A stretch of 64,000 bases of DNA from CAIQPV01 sp964480365 (GCA_964480365.1 CAYZPM010000015.1:14418-78417), one strand, 5' to 3'. Positions 41,725-50,453 are shown, numbered from the stretch's first letter. Made by a program: numbers and translations. Notes: generated by a model not told the origin, from the letters alone.

Positions 41725-42381
41725 TCACGAATTGTGCTTTTTTTCCGCAAGCAGGCCCATGCGTTGCGCTGCCTGCACCGCATCCATCCGCTTGTTCACG
41801 CGCAAAGCCTGGAATATCGCGGCAACATGGATCTTGACCGTGCCTTCCGCCAAACCGATGGACAAGCCTATGTCCTTATTCGAGAGCCCTGAGGCAAGTT
41901 GCTGCAGCACCTCCATCTGGCGTACAGTCAGGCCGAATTCATTGGTGCGCCAACTGCGCTTGTCTTCCCGCACTTGGATTAAAGCATGCTGTAACAATTG
42001 CGGCGGCAGGTAAACACCACCATCCAGCACCAGGCGCAAGGCATGAAGCATATCCTGTCCGGACGACATTTTGGAAACAAAGCCCATCGCGCCGCTGTTC
42101 ATCACCCTCTCGATGTCGTCGCGCTGGTCGGTGCCGCTCACCACCACCACCGGAACGTCGGGGTAACTCGTATGGAACAATTTGACCGAAGGCGCACCTT
42201 CACTGCCCGGTAAATGAAGATCCAGCAAAACCAGATCAAGATCGGGATTGTCTCTTGCCGCGTTAAGTGCATCCGGAAAATTGCCCGCATCCAGAATCTC
42301 AACCTGTTCATCCAGTTTGCGCAGGACGTAATGCATTCCATCGCGGAATAGCGCATGGTCGTCCACCAACAGTATTTTCAT
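41725..42381 (-). CDS. NarL/LuxR-family response regulator
   Basis: 218 residues. The receiver domain (1-120) has D7-D8 in LLVDDH, the phosphoacceptor region LVLLDLHLPGSEGAPS, and K near 104 (FVSKMSSG). The LuxR-type helix-turn-helix follows at about 150-210 (LTVRQMEVLQQLASGLSNKDIGLSIGLAEGTVKIHVAAIF). No partner histidine kinase is adjacent, so the stimulus is unknown. It stands 28 bases upstream of ftsK's start on the same strand and may be cotranscribed with it. Confidence 0.93.
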   Translation of the reverse strand: MKILLVDDHALFRDGMHYVLRKLDEQVEILDAGNFPDALNAARDNPDLDLVLLDLHLPGSEGAPSVKLFHTSYPDVPVVVVSGTDQRDDIERVMNSGAMGFVSKMSSGQDMLHALRLVLDGGVYLPPQLLQHALIQVREDKRSWRTNEFGLTVRQMEVLQQLASGLSNKDIGLSIGLAEGTVKIHVAAIFQALRVNKRMDAVQAAQRMGLLAEKKHNS

Positions 42382-42453
42382 TCCCTACCCCTAGCCAACT
42401 TATTCTTGCGTATCATACATCAAGCGCAAAAAACCTTCCCGTACACCGCGCTT

Positions 42454-43041
42454 CTAACGGGCCATGCCCAGCAGTAATTGTATATCTTGCACCAGCAATT
42501 CGGTGTGCTGGTCGTAAGGGGAAAGCAACACCGTCTTGCCGTTTTTTCCGATGAGATAAGTACCATCTGAATGATCTAGCGTGTAACCGTTCTTTTCTGC
42601 ATGTTTTTCATAGGTCACAGCAAACACCTTGGCCGCCTGTGCGGTAGCCGGGGCATCACCATACAGCCCCAGAAAAGACGGGTAAAACGAGGGCACATAT
42701 TTCGCCAGCACTTCCGGTGTGTCGCGTTCCGGGTCGAGAGTGACAAATAGAACCTGTACTTTTTCCGCATCCGGCCCCAGCAGGCGCATCATCTGCGCCA
42801 AGTCGGCCAACGTAGTCGGGCATACTTCCGGGCAATGGGTGTAACCGAAGAACAGCACCACCACCTTGCCCCTGAAATCCGACAGGCTGCGCGCCTTGCC
42901 GGTGGCATCGGTGAGGCGAAAATCTGCCGCAGCCTGCTCATAGCGCCAACTGATATCAACGGCATGGGCAGGTAAGGGTGGCTCAGATTTGTTGCATCCG
43001 GAGAACAGGATCAGCAACAACAGGAAAAGGTTACGCATCAT
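42454..43041 (-). CDS. SCO1/SenC copper-chaperone-like lipoprotein
   Basis: 195 residues if started at M5 of the frame (MMRNLFLLLLILFSGC); longer starts overlap bioD by up to 23 bases. The lipobox is FSGC. The Sco thioredoxin-like fold has GYTHCPEVCPTTLADL with the two Cu-binding Cys, and the conserved His is in TLDHSDGTYLI. It helps load copper into cytochrome oxidase (family knowledge). It follows bioD with an overlap and is probably translated from the same message. Confidence 0.9.
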   Translation of the reverse strand: MMRNLFLLLLILFSGCNKSEPPLPAHAVDISWRYEQAAADFRLTDATGKARSLSDFRGKVVVLFFGYTHCPEVCPTTLADLAQMMRLLGPDAEKVQVLFVTLDPERDTPEVLAKYVPSFYPSFLGLYGDAPATAQAAKVFAVTYEKHAEKNGYTLDHSDGTYLIGKNGKTVLLSPYDQHTELLVQDIQLLLGMAR

Positions 43042-43717
43042 TTTCGGGTTCATTATTTTTCAGCAATCCGATATTTAATTGCGTCGCCGCCACGCGCGCA
43101 TTCGGTGAAGCCTGATAATCGACCACCCCCAGCAACGGTGCGTCCATACGTTGCTCCAGTGCCGCGATATGGTCACGTAACGCATGCATGTCAGCATCCA
43201 ATACATTTGCCACCCAGCCCGCCAATCTCAATCCATATGCAGCAATGGAATCGGAGGTAAGCAGAGCATGGTTCATGCATCCAAGGCGCATACCCACCAC
43301 CAGTATCACGGGCAATTTGAACTGCTGCGCCAATTCGGCGCTATCCTGTTTCTCATTGAGCGGCACCTTGAAACCGCCTATGCCTTCCACGATCACCACA
43401 TCTGCCTGCGAAGTCAGTTCGCGAAAGGAAGTCAGGATACGCGCAAAATCGATGGACACACCGGCATTCCGCGCGGCGATGTGCGGTGCCGTGGGATGAA
43501 AAAAATTATAGGGATTGATCTGCCCATAACTAGCCAAAATATTGCTGGAGGCTCGCAACTGCTTCGCATCCTCATTTTGATCGTTATCATCGCAACCGGC
43601 AGCCACCGGTTTCATGCCGACCACGCGCAAGTTCTGCGCGGCGAAGGCATGCAGCAGCGCGCAACTGATCAACGTCTTGCCGACGCCAGTATCGGTACCT
43701 GTAACGAAGTAGCTCAC
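43031..43717 (-). CDS. bioD: Dethiobiotin synthetase BioD
   Basis: 228 residues. N-terminal P-loop TGTDTGVGKTLIS and the motif GMKPVAAG, plus VEGIGGFKVPLNE, identify BioD. It closes the ureido ring of dethiobiotin from DAPA, CO2 and ATP (family knowledge). About 1.3 kb of repeat-rich DNA separates it from bioC upstream; the biotin cluster is thus interrupted. The Sco gene overlaps its end. Confidence 0.95.
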   Translation of the reverse strand: MSYFVTGTDTGVGKTLISCALLHAFAAQNLRVVGMKPVAAGCDDNDQNEDAKQLRASSNILASYGQINPYNFFHPTAPHIAARNAGVSIDFARILTSFRELTSQADVVIVEGIGGFKVPLNEKQDSAELAQQFKLPVILVVGMRLGCMNHALLTSDSIAAYGLRLAGWVANVLDADMHALRDHIAALEQRMDAPLLGVVDYQASPNARVAATQLNIGLLKNNEPENDA

Positions 43718-44073
43718 TCAATTCTCCCACTGCATAACATGTCATTCCTGCGGATAACCAGCAACCAGATTGGCGTTGACAGGCGACTTAGCTGGCGTAG
43801 TTTGCCAGATTAATCGAACAGTCACACAAAGCTAACCTGCGGCTTATTTCACCGTATTTTGATAGTTTAGCCGAATGGCTATGTAAAGTTTATTGACAAC
43901 CTGATTGAATGGCTATTCCATCAGGCGGGTATCCAGTTTTTGAAAATGTCTCTTGTTTAAGTCTTCTGGATGAAAATTCACGCGACATTCAAGTGGTTGA
44001 TTTAGATTAACGACGTCTCAAATCACCCAATTTCAGACGTCCGACATTGCGGGAATGGACGGTCAACGTTCAA

Positions 44074-44298
44074 TTAAGGTGCAGCAACCCCCTTGCCTCC
44101 TTCTCTGGACAGGCGGGATGTCTCGCAAATCTGGTAAAAGCCGTAATTGCTGCGCATGTCCGCTGCTTCCTTGTACTGTATTTCGTCAGCGCAGGCGTTA
44201 CACAGGACGAAACCAGGAACCCGGTTGTGCCATTGCCTGCGAAAAATAGCAGCTCCGCAACAGCAGCAGGTGAGCAAGATTGTAGGAGGCAGGTTCAT
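44074..44298 (-). CDS. Small zinc-ribbon-like protein
   Basis: 74 residues. It starts MNLPPTILLTCCCCGAAIFRRQWHNRVPGFVLCNACADEIQYK; Cys pairs CCxCG and CNAC are spaced as in a zinc ribbon. The later part contains DMRSNYGFYQI. This pattern resembles small zinc-ribbon proteins commonly borne on plasmids and islands. An overlapping plus-strand frame (44147-44392) is judged a shadow. It lies alone in the region between bioC and bioD. Confidence 0.65.
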   Translation of the reverse strand: MNLPPTILLTCCCCGAAIFRRQWHNRVPGFVLCNACADEIQYKEAADMRSNYGFYQICETSRLSREGGKGVAAP

Positions 44299-44410
44299 GG
44301 TGCGTTACTTTGGTCAAGAACAAGATTTTTCGGCAATCATATCGTGGCTAATAGCCAAGGTTTCTTTTTGTTTCGGTAGGGGCACTAAATAAATGACCTT
44401 CCCTTAAAAC

Positions 44411-44443
44411 AAGAAGGGCCGGACTCGCCGACCCTTCTTGTCA
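44411..44443. terminator. Hairpin, possibly bidirectional terminator
   Basis: ACAAGAAGGG and CCCTTCTTGT form a 10-bp stem around CCGGACTCGCCGA, which can pair further. It is followed by CAAAAATC and preceded by CTTAAAA. It lies between two plasmid-like or repeat-rich stretches. Confidence 0.5.
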
Positions 44444-44533
44444 AAAATCAATGGGGTTATGGAGCTTACTATGCCAATTCGCAAAAGCCTATATCGTATT
44501 CATTTTAGTTAGCAAATTGACGTCTGCAACACT

Positions 44534-44613
44534 AATAGCCCATTTGGACTAATTACCATGATTTGATTCTGACAGCAAAGCTACCTCGAAAGCAATAGTA
44601 CATTTAGACTAAT
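44534..44613. repeat. Direct repeat pair in bioC-bioD gap
   Basis: AATAGCCCATTTGGACTAAT (44534-44553) and AATAGTACATTTAGACTAAT (44594-44613) match at 17 of 20 bases and start 60 bases apart. No gene is nearby; a decayed repeat or operator is possible. Confidence 0.5.
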
Positions 44614-44752
44614 CGTGCAGTGATATAGCCGAGCAAAAAGCTATACCATTCAAAAACCCCCTCTGAATCCCAAAAACTTGTAGCAGGTTCAGAGGACGGC
44701 TCTTGACCAAAATCAATCACAACCCGTTTAAACCTAAATAATCCATTAGCAC

Positions 44753-44875
44753 CGTCATTCCCGCGCAGGCGGGAATCCAGCGAAATAATACTCCGCGAAG
44801 CGGACAAAATCTTATTGTTGGCCCGCTATGCGGGAATTTTTTATCAACTGGATTCCCGCCTGCGCGGGAATGACG
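44753..44875. repeat. Perfect 28-bp inverted repeat element
   Basis: A 28-base arm starting CGTCATTCCCGCGCAGG (44753-44780) is exactly inverted at 44848-44875. Inner CCGCGAAGCGG and CCCGCTATGCGGG also form hairpins. A third, split copy lies at 44912-44926 and 44989-44999. This is a common intergenic repeat type. Confidence 0.85.
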
Positions 44876-45010
44876 AGTTTTCGGTCTAATGAACAATTTG
44901 GGTTAAACCCGCTGGATTCCCGCCTGATGGACTAACTAGCCATTCGACTAAGCTGGCATAAAACGCCCGCAAAGTCGCTGTTTATTAACGGGAATGACGA
45001 TACGTAAATT

Positions 45011-45880
45011 TCATAATTTAAACGGGGTCTGAATAATCTGCGCACCATCCGCCGTTACCTTGGGAAGGGGCTTCCACGCGTGTCCATACACGATCTCGAA
45101 AGTCGCGGGCAGCTTGCCATCGCGGCGATAGTTTTCATAACGCTCTAATACGTGCTGCCATGCCGCTTTGCCCATCATACCCTGCGCGCGCCCGGCGGTG
45201 GCATTGTGTGCCCCGATGCCGCGCAAATCCTGCATAACCGATTTTACATCGGAGTAAGTGAGCGTGATGATTTCCATTTCCATCACCGGCTCGGCAAAAC
45301 CGTTGTGCGTCAACATGTCGCCCAAGTCATGCATGTCGGTAAAACGGCTGACGTGGCTGTGTCCGTCCACGCCATGAAAAGCGCTGCGTAATTCCTTCAG
45401 CGTGTCCGGGCCGAAGGTGCTAAACATCAGCAGGCCATCTGTTTTCAGCACACGATGCAGTTCTCGAAAAGTGGCGGGCAGGTCGTTACACCATTGCAGC
45501 GCAAGATTCGACCACACCATTCCCACACTGTCGGCGGCCAGCGGGAGCGCTTCGACATCGGCGCAGACATGGCTTTGCTGACTACCGGAGAACAGCTTGC
45601 GCCACCAGCCCGATTGCTCGCGCCCCACATTCAACATGCCCAGCGCTATATCCAACGCCACCACTTGCGCTGTGGGGTAACGTTGCGCCAACTGGCGCGC
45701 CCCCCAGCCGGTGCCGCTGCCAGCATCCAGAATTTTTGCCGGACTCAGCTTGATGTAATCCAGCCGCTCCAACATGCGCTGGCACACTTCGCGCTGCAAC
45801 ACGGCAGCGGCGTCGTAGTCGCGCGCGGCGCGGCTGAAGGCACGTCGCACCTGTTTCTTGTCTATTGTGAATTCATCCAT
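45011..45880 (-). CDS. bioC: Malonyl-ACP methyltransferase BioC
   Basis: 289 residues. SAM-binding motif KILDAGSGTGWGARQLAQRYPTAQVVALDIALGML, then DVEALPLAADSVGMVWSNLALQWCNDL identify BioC. It methylates malonyl-ACP so that the pimelate moiety can be made by fatty acid synthesis (family knowledge). The ATG overlaps the bioH stop by 8 bases, so the two genes are translationally coupled. Order is bioF-bioH-bioC. Confidence 0.94.
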   Translation of the reverse strand: MDEFTIDKKQVRRAFSRAARDYDAAAVLQREVCQRMLERLDYIKLSPAKILDAGSGTGWGARQLAQRYPTAQVVALDIALGMLNVGREQSGWWRKLFSGSQQSHVCADVEALPLAADSVGMVWSNLALQWCNDLPATFRELHRVLKTDGLLMFSTFGPDTLKELRSAFHGVDGHSHVSRFTDMHDLGDMLTHNGFAEPVMEMEIITLTYSDVKSVMQDLRGIGAHNATAGRAQGMMGKAAWQHVLERYENYRRDGKLPATFEIVYGHAWKPLPKVTADGAQIIQTPFKL

Positions 45881-46637
45881 GCAAAAAATCCGTTATCAGT
45901 TCCACAAAAATTTCCGGGTGCGACAGGAACGGCGCATGCGCCGCGCCGGGGATTTCCACTACACGCGCATCGTGCAGGGTCTGTGCCATATAGAACGAGG
46001 CCTCTGGCGGCGTCAGTTTGTCGCGCTCCCCGGCGATAAGCAACACGGGCTGGCGGATAGTTGGTAATTCCGCGCGCAAATCTGCGTCACGCAAAATTTC
46101 CAGCCCACCGCGCAATGCGTTTATGTCCGGCTCACCGCGACTAAACAGGCGGGAGCGCAAGTCCGCCAACAGTCCGCACTCGTTCGCGCTTCCACGGAGT
46201 TGCAAGGCCAGAAAGCGGCGCAAGGTGGCGGCGTGATCCCGTTCCAGTTCGGCAGCGAATTGCTGCAAGGATGACGCCGCCATGCCAAATTTCCAGTCAT
46301 CGCGCTCGGCAAAGCACGGCGTGCTGGCGACCAGCACCAGACGCCGTACCTGTTGTGGCGCATGCTGCGCCCAGCGTAACGCCACCTGTCCACCCAGCGA
46401 CCAGCCGCATACGTTGAGCGGTTCGTCGAACTCCGCAGACAGTATTGTAACCAGTGCTTCGAGGCTGAAATCTCCTTGCGGCGCACTCATTCCATGCCCC
46501 GGCAAATCCACGCAATGCACGCGGAAATGCTGCCCCAACTGCGGGACGACATTATCCCAGATACCTCCATGCATACCCCAGCCGTGAATCAGCACCAGCG
46601 GCGCGCCACTACCGTAACTTTCAACGTGCAAGCTCAT
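45873..46637 (-). CDS. bioH: Pimeloyl-ACP methyl ester carboxylesterase BioH
   Basis: 254 residues with an alpha/beta-hydrolase fold. IHGWGMHGGIWDNVVPQL starts the domain, the nucleophile Ser is S80 in CGWSLGGQ, the Asp is in LLIAGERDKLTP and the His in PGAAHAPFLSHP. It removes the methyl group placed by BioC (family knowledge). Overlaps bioF by 17 bases and bioC by 8. Confidence 0.94.
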   Translation of the reverse strand: MSLHVESYGSGAPLVLIHGWGMHGGIWDNVVPQLGQHFRVHCVDLPGHGMSAPQGDFSLEALVTILSAEFDEPLNVCGWSLGGQVALRWAQHAPQQVRRLVLVASTPCFAERDDWKFGMAASSLQQFAAELERDHAATLRRFLALQLRGSANECGLLADLRSRLFSRGEPDINALRGGLEILRDADLRAELPTIRQPVLLIAGERDKLTPPEASFYMAQTLHDARVVEIPGAAHAPFLSHPEIFVELITDFLHG

Positions 46638-47775
46638 GCAAGGCCTTGATCAACTGCATGACATCCTGTTTGCAGTGTGCGGAGGACAATGAAATACGCA
46701 GCCGCGCGGTACCCTGCGGCACGGTGGGCGGACGAATGGCGGGTACCCAGATGCCGCGCGTGCGCAAGCCCTCACTCAACGCCACGGCATCCTCATTGCT
46801 GCCGATCAACAAGGGCTGGATAGGCGTGGATGAAGACATCAGCGTCCACGGCAAATTTCCCAATCCGGCGCGCAACTGCGCGATCAACTCGCACAGTTGT
46901 TCGCGCCGCCATTCTTCCTCGCGCAACACCGCCAAACTTGCCCGCAGCGCGGAAGACAGTGCGGGAGGGCTGGCAGTGGTGTAGATGTAGCTGCGCGCAT
47001 TCTGCAGCAACGTCTCGATCACCACTTGCTCCGCCGCCACAAACGCGCCTGACACGCCCGCCGCCTTGCCCAGCGTCGCCATGTAGATGATGCGCTGCGA
47101 ATCCAGATTGAAATGCGCCAGAGAGCCGCGCCCCTCATCGCCCAGTACGCCAAAACCATGCGCATCGTCCACCAGCAGCCATGCGTCAAACCGCTCGCAC
47201 AGCATCAGCAATTCCGGCAACCGTGCCAAGTCGCCATCCATGCTGAATACTGCATCGGTAATGATGAGTTTGCGCCCGCTATCAGTTTGCTCCAGCAGTT
47301 GTTCCAGATGTGCCACATCGTTATGGCGGTAGCGTTTCACCTCTGCGCGCGACAGCAGCATGGCATCGTTGAGCGAAGCGTGGTTTAGCTTGTCGGCAAA
47401 CACCGTGTCGCCACGCCCCACCAATGCCTGCACCGCACCGAGGTTGGCAAGGTAACCGGTGGAAAACAGCAATGCAGCAGGTTTATGCACAAATGCCGCG
47501 AGTTCATTTTCAAGTTGCTGATGTACCGCAAAGTGACCACTCACCAGATGCGACGCACCACTGCCCACGCCATGCTGCTGCGCTCCCGTTTGCAAGGCGG
47601 CGATCAGTTGCGGGTGATTGGCGAGGCCGAGGTAATCGTTGCTGCAAAATGAAAGGTACGGTTTGCCGTCCACCTTGATGCGCACACCCTGCGGCGATTC
47701 CAGCACGCCGCGCTTGCGTAACAGCCCCTGTGCGGCGCGGTCATCGAGTCGACGTTGAAGTTCGGTGAAGGACAT
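46621..47775 (-). CDS. bioF: 8-amino-7-oxononanoate synthase BioF
   Basis: 384 residues from MSFTELQRRL at 47775; 15 upstream codons are not needed. Motifs CSNDYLGLANHP, GVGSGASHLVSG, DDAHGFGVLG and the PLP Lys in TLGKAAGVSGAF identify this aminotransferase-fold enzyme. It condenses pimeloyl thioester with alanine (family knowledge). Upstream of it lies a block of small accessory genes. Confidence 0.95.
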   Translation of the reverse strand: MSFTELQRRLDDRAAQGLLRKRGVLESPQGVRIKVDGKPYLSFCSNDYLGLANHPQLIAALQTGAQQHGVGSGASHLVSGHFAVHQQLENELAAFVHKPAALLFSTGYLANLGAVQALVGRGDTVFADKLNHASLNDAMLLSRAEVKRYRHNDVAHLEQLLEQTDSGRKLIITDAVFSMDGDLARLPELLMLCERFDAWLLVDDAHGFGVLGDEGRGSLAHFNLDSQRIIYMATLGKAAGVSGAFVAAEQVVIETLLQNARSYIYTTASPPALSSALRASLAVLREEEWRREQLCELIAQLRAGLGNLPWTLMSSSTPIQPLLIGSNEDAVALSEGLRTRGIWVPAIRPPTVPQGTARLRISLSSAHCKQDVMQLIKALHELAR

Positions 47776-47911
47776 AAGTGTTGTATAGGTGGTTACGTCC
47801 ATCGGTGGTGAACGTCTCAAATTACCCCATTGCGGAAGGTCAAGGTGGGGTAACTAATATTATTCTACGTTCCCTGTTTTTGACTGTCCACTCGACTGTT
47901 GAATTGTTGCT

Positions 47912-48133
47912 TTAGCTCTCAAGCCACGGCAGTTTTTCATCCGGGCCATAAATGTAGTCGCCACGAATGTAAAAGAGTCCGCCCTTCTTGGGGCCATAAA
48001 TGTATTGATTTTTAATGTAGTACAGCCCACTGTTTTTTGGGCCGTAAATGTAATTGTTTTGGATGTAGAACTGTCCCGACATCTCGGGTCCATAAATAAA
48101 CCCATTTTTAATGTAGTATTCACCAGAACTCAT
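47912..48133 (-). CDS. IYGP-repeat small protein
   Basis: 73 residues made almost wholly of four near repeats of about 16 residues: GEYYIKNGFIYGPEMS, GQFYIQNNYIYGPKNS, GLYYIKNQYIYGPKKG and GLFYIRGDYIYGPDEK. Each has the pattern Y-I-x3-(F/Y)-I-Y-G-P. The periodic aromatic/glycine layout suggests a beta-propeller- or beta-flower-like fold. No signal peptide. Function unknown. It belongs to a small accessory block between bioB and bioF. Confidence 0.75.
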   Translation of the reverse strand: MSSGEYYIKNGFIYGPEMSGQFYIQNNYIYGPKNSGLYYIKNQYIYGPKKGGLFYIRGDYIYGPDEKLPWLES

Positions 48134-48168
48134 TTATAACCTCCGCTATCTGAAATAGAGCCTAGCCA

Positions 48169-48519
48169 TTAGTGCATTTTCTTTATTAGCTCTAAAGTGA
48201 GGTCAGACGCTCCGCTAACAACGTTTTTCAATGGGTGACTTTTGCAATAATTATCCATCCACAAGTAAATAGATTTATTATCTGTGACTTTCAAAAAATC
48301 AGTACCTGACATCTGTGCAACCCCACTCATAAATCCAAGCATCCAACCTTCATAATACGAATTGAGAGGTGATTTTATTTCACGCTCATGAACCCACGCC
48401 CCACAGGTGTCTGGCATTCCTAATGTAATAATCGGTTTTACAACAGGCAATTCAGCCGCATTGCTATTAGTCCAGAATCCAATGGTGAACGCAACCAACA
48501 TCAGTTTTAAGAATCTCAT
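48169..48519 (-). CDS. Exported small protein, Rap1a/Tai-like
   Basis: 116 residues with a signal peptide (FLKLMLVAFTIGFWTNSNAAE). The mature part has CGAWVHEREIKSPLNSYYEGWMLGFMSGVAQM and ends DNYCKSHPLKNVVSGASDLTLELIKKMH. Two Cys, a G-x-x-x-G helical segment and the C-x3-P-L-x-x-V end resemble Rap1a/Tai-type immunity-like proteins (moderate resemblance only). It stands with the IYGP-repeat gene and the toxin-antitoxin pair. Role unknown. Confidence 0.55.
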   Translation of the reverse strand: MRFLKLMLVAFTIGFWTNSNAAELPVVKPIITLGMPDTCGAWVHEREIKSPLNSYYEGWMLGFMSGVAQMSGTDFLKVTDNKSIYLWMDNYCKSHPLKNVVSGASDLTLELIKKMH

Positions 48520-48700
48520 ATTTGCTCCACTTGCTGAGTTATTAAGCTTCTTCGCAACCTGAGTCTTGGGACTTAACTGTTCGGTTCTGGCCGGTCAGAG
48601 ACAGTTCAGCATTCTACTCGCGAACGTCCTCTCCACCACTATAAGCAGCCGTATTGCTCATTGAACCAGTGCACTGTCGTTCAATGAGGGAAATTGATGT

Positions 48701-49012
48701 TCAAATAGTAGAAAGGCGTTCTACCGTATCAGGGTAGCGCTCAACCATACGAATCAAAATTGCGGCCTGAGCATTGGGACTTGCTCGGCCTTGTTCCCAA
48801 TTTTCAAGTGTGCGCTCATTGGTGCGCAGATATCGGGCGAAGACATTTCGTGACATATGCAACTTTTCTCGAAGGTTTAACAATTCTTCTGGGGTAATAG
48901 TTGGCACAGATTTCTTTTCGACAACATGATGGCGTAAGGTAATCTTGCCCACGCGTTCAGATTGCAGAGCGTTGAATCCTTCTTTCATTTCTTCAAACAA
49001 ATTTCGTTTCAT
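48701..49012 (-). CDS. HigA-type antitoxin (XRE family)
   Basis: 103 residues. The C-terminal helix-turn-helix is in TPEELLNLREKLHMSRNVFARYLRTNERTLENWEQGRASPN. The ATG overlaps the toxin stop by 4 bases (ATGA). With the toxin gene first, the order fits HigBA-type pairs. It probably represses the operon through the palindrome at 49360-49384 (inference). Confidence 0.85.
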   Translation of the reverse strand: MKRNLFEEMKEGFNALQSERVGKITLRHHVVEKKSVPTITPEELLNLREKLHMSRNVFARYLRTNERTLENWEQGRASPNAQAAILIRMVERYPDTVERLSTI

Positions 49013-49353
49013 TTGATTCTCCTAGCGTCCAGTTCCTGCTTAAGCAATTCCCTAAGGGTTTTGCGTTGCGTAGTTGTTAGATCATCCATCTCGTCTTTGT
49101 TATAGACGGTAAACAGCCAAAAATGTTTTTCTGATTGCCACCAGTAGTAAATTACACGAAGTCCGCCACGCTTGCCTTTTCCACGCTTTTGATCGGCAAA
49201 GCGAACCTTGCGCAATCCACCTGTTCCTTCAATCACATCGCCAGCTTCAGGATTCTCCATCAGAACTTTCTGAAACTCCCGAAAACTATCGTCGCTCAAA
49301 TAGTTTTGTCGATGCCGCTCAAACGGTGGCAATTCAATGAATGTGGCTTTCAC
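49009..49353 (-). CDS. HigB/RelE-type toxin
   Basis: 114 residues from GTG 49353 (KATFIELPPFERHRQNYLSDD). A frame start at TTG 49371 lies inside the operator palindrome and is unlikely. The C-terminal core EGTGGLRKVRFADQKRGKGKRGGLRVIYYWW and FWLFTVYNKDEMDDLTTTQRKTLRELLKQE is typical of RelE-fold ribosome-dependent mRNA interferases (family knowledge). First gene of the pair. It lies between bioB and bioF, breaking the biotin cluster. Confidence 0.85.
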   Translation of the reverse strand: MKATFIELPPFERHRQNYLSDDSFREFQKVLMENPEAGDVIEGTGGLRKVRFADQKRGKGKRGGLRVIYYWWQSEKHFWLFTVYNKDEMDDLTTTQRKTLRELLKQELDARRIK

Positions 49354-49359
49354 GGGGAT

Positions 49360-49384
49360 TAATATACGCAAGTTGCGTATATTA
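49360..49384. promoter_or_regulatory. Operator palindrome of toxin-antitoxin operon
   Basis: TAATATACGCAA (49360-49371) and TTGCGTATATTA (49373-49384) form a perfect 12-bp inverted repeat around a single G, just upstream of the toxin start. Confidence 0.75.
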
Positions 49385-49457
49385 TGTCAAGTTGAATGTT
49401 AAAACTGGACGGTAACCCTGAATGACCGAAAAGGCCGATTCATGCCTGTCAATTTTG

Positions 49458-50453
49458 TTAATGTTTTTCTGCCAGCGAATACATCCCAAGCTTGTCAAGC
49501 AGGGCGCGGTCGCGCTCCATTTCAGGATTGCCGGTGGTCAATAATTGCTTGCCGTAGAACATGGAGTTGGCGCCAGCGAGAAAACACAAAGCCTGCACCT
49601 CATCACTCATCTGCTGCCGCCCGGCGGACAGGCGCACGCGCGCCGTGGGCATGGTGATGCGCGCCACCGCGATGGTGCGCACGAAATCCAGCGGATCAAG
49701 TTCTTCGGCGTTCTCCAGCGGTGTACCTTCCACTTTGACCAGGTTATTAATCGGTACACTTTCAGGATAAGGATCCAGATTGGCTAGCTGCGCGATCAGC
49801 CCGGCGCGCTGAGTGAGGCTTTCGCCCATGCCGACAATGCCGCCGCTGCACACGTTGATGCCGGCTTGGCGCACAAGCTCCAGCGTATCCAGGCGATCCT
49901 GATAGTCGCGCGTGGTGATGATCTCGCCGTAGAATTCCGGTGAGGTGTCGAGGTTGTGGTTGTAGAAGTCCAGCCCGGCCTCGCGCAATTGCTCGACATG
50001 CTTTTCGCGCAACATGCCCAACGTTGCGCAAGTCTCCATGCCGAGATCGCGCACCGCCTTGACCATTTCCAACACGCTTTCCATATCCTCATCGCTGGGT
50101 TCGCGCCATGCTGCGCCCATGCAGAAGCGTCCTGCACCGCTTTGCTGCGCGTCTCGCGCAGCTTGAACCACCGATTCCAAATCCAGCATTTTCTTATTTT
50201 CCACACCGGTGGAGTGAAACGCCGATTGGGGACAATAGCCGCAATCCTCGGAACAACCGCCGTTTTTGATGGACAACAGAGTGGACAACTGCACCGCATT
50301 AGGGTCAAAGTGTTCGCGGTGTATTTGCTGCGCGCGGTACAACAGGTCGGCGAATGGCAGCTTGAATAGCGCCTCGACTTCGGCAACGCTCCAACTTTTA
50401 TTCCTTGCGGCAGTTGGAGATAGGTGTGGAGCATGTATAGTTTTAGTTTGCAT
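49458..50453 (-). CDS. bioB: Biotin synthase BioB
   Basis: 331 residues from ATG 50453 (MQTKTIHAPHL); the upstream open frame of 48 codons is rejected. The radical-SAM cluster motif is NGGCSEDCGYCPQS (C-x3-C-x2-C). Further BioB motifs include GAAWREP, DFYNHNLDTSPEFY, CSGGIVGMGES and PINNLVKVEGTPL. It inserts sulphur into dethiobiotin (family knowledge). A tandem GGTTAAAT pair (50457-50473) lies just before the start; whether it is a regulator site is unknown. Divergent from comF. Confidence 0.96.
   Translation of the reverse strand: MQTKTIHAPHLSPTAARNKSWSVAEVEALFKLPFADLLYRAQQIHREHFDPNAVQLSTLLSIKNGGCSEDCGYCPQSAFHSTGVENKKMLDLESVVQAARDAQQSGAGRFCMGAAWREPSDEDMESVLEMVKAVRDLGMETCATLGMLREKHVEQLREAGLDFYNHNLDTSPEFYGEIITTRDYQDRLDTLELVRQAGINVCSGGIVGMGESLTQRAGLIAQLANLDPYPESVPINNLVKVEGTPLENAEELDPLDFVRTIAVARITMPTARVRLSAGRQQMSDEVQALCFLAGANSMFYGKQLLTTGNPEMERDRALLDKLGMYSLAEKH

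Noticed and set aside
44147..44392. Plus-strand 81-residue frame
   Set aside because: It overlaps the minus-strand zinc-ribbon-like gene, which has paired Cys motifs; the plus frame has none that make sense.
49009..49371. Toxin start at TTG 49371
   Set aside because: The codon lies inside the 25-base operator palindrome; GTG 49353 gives a normal toxin length.
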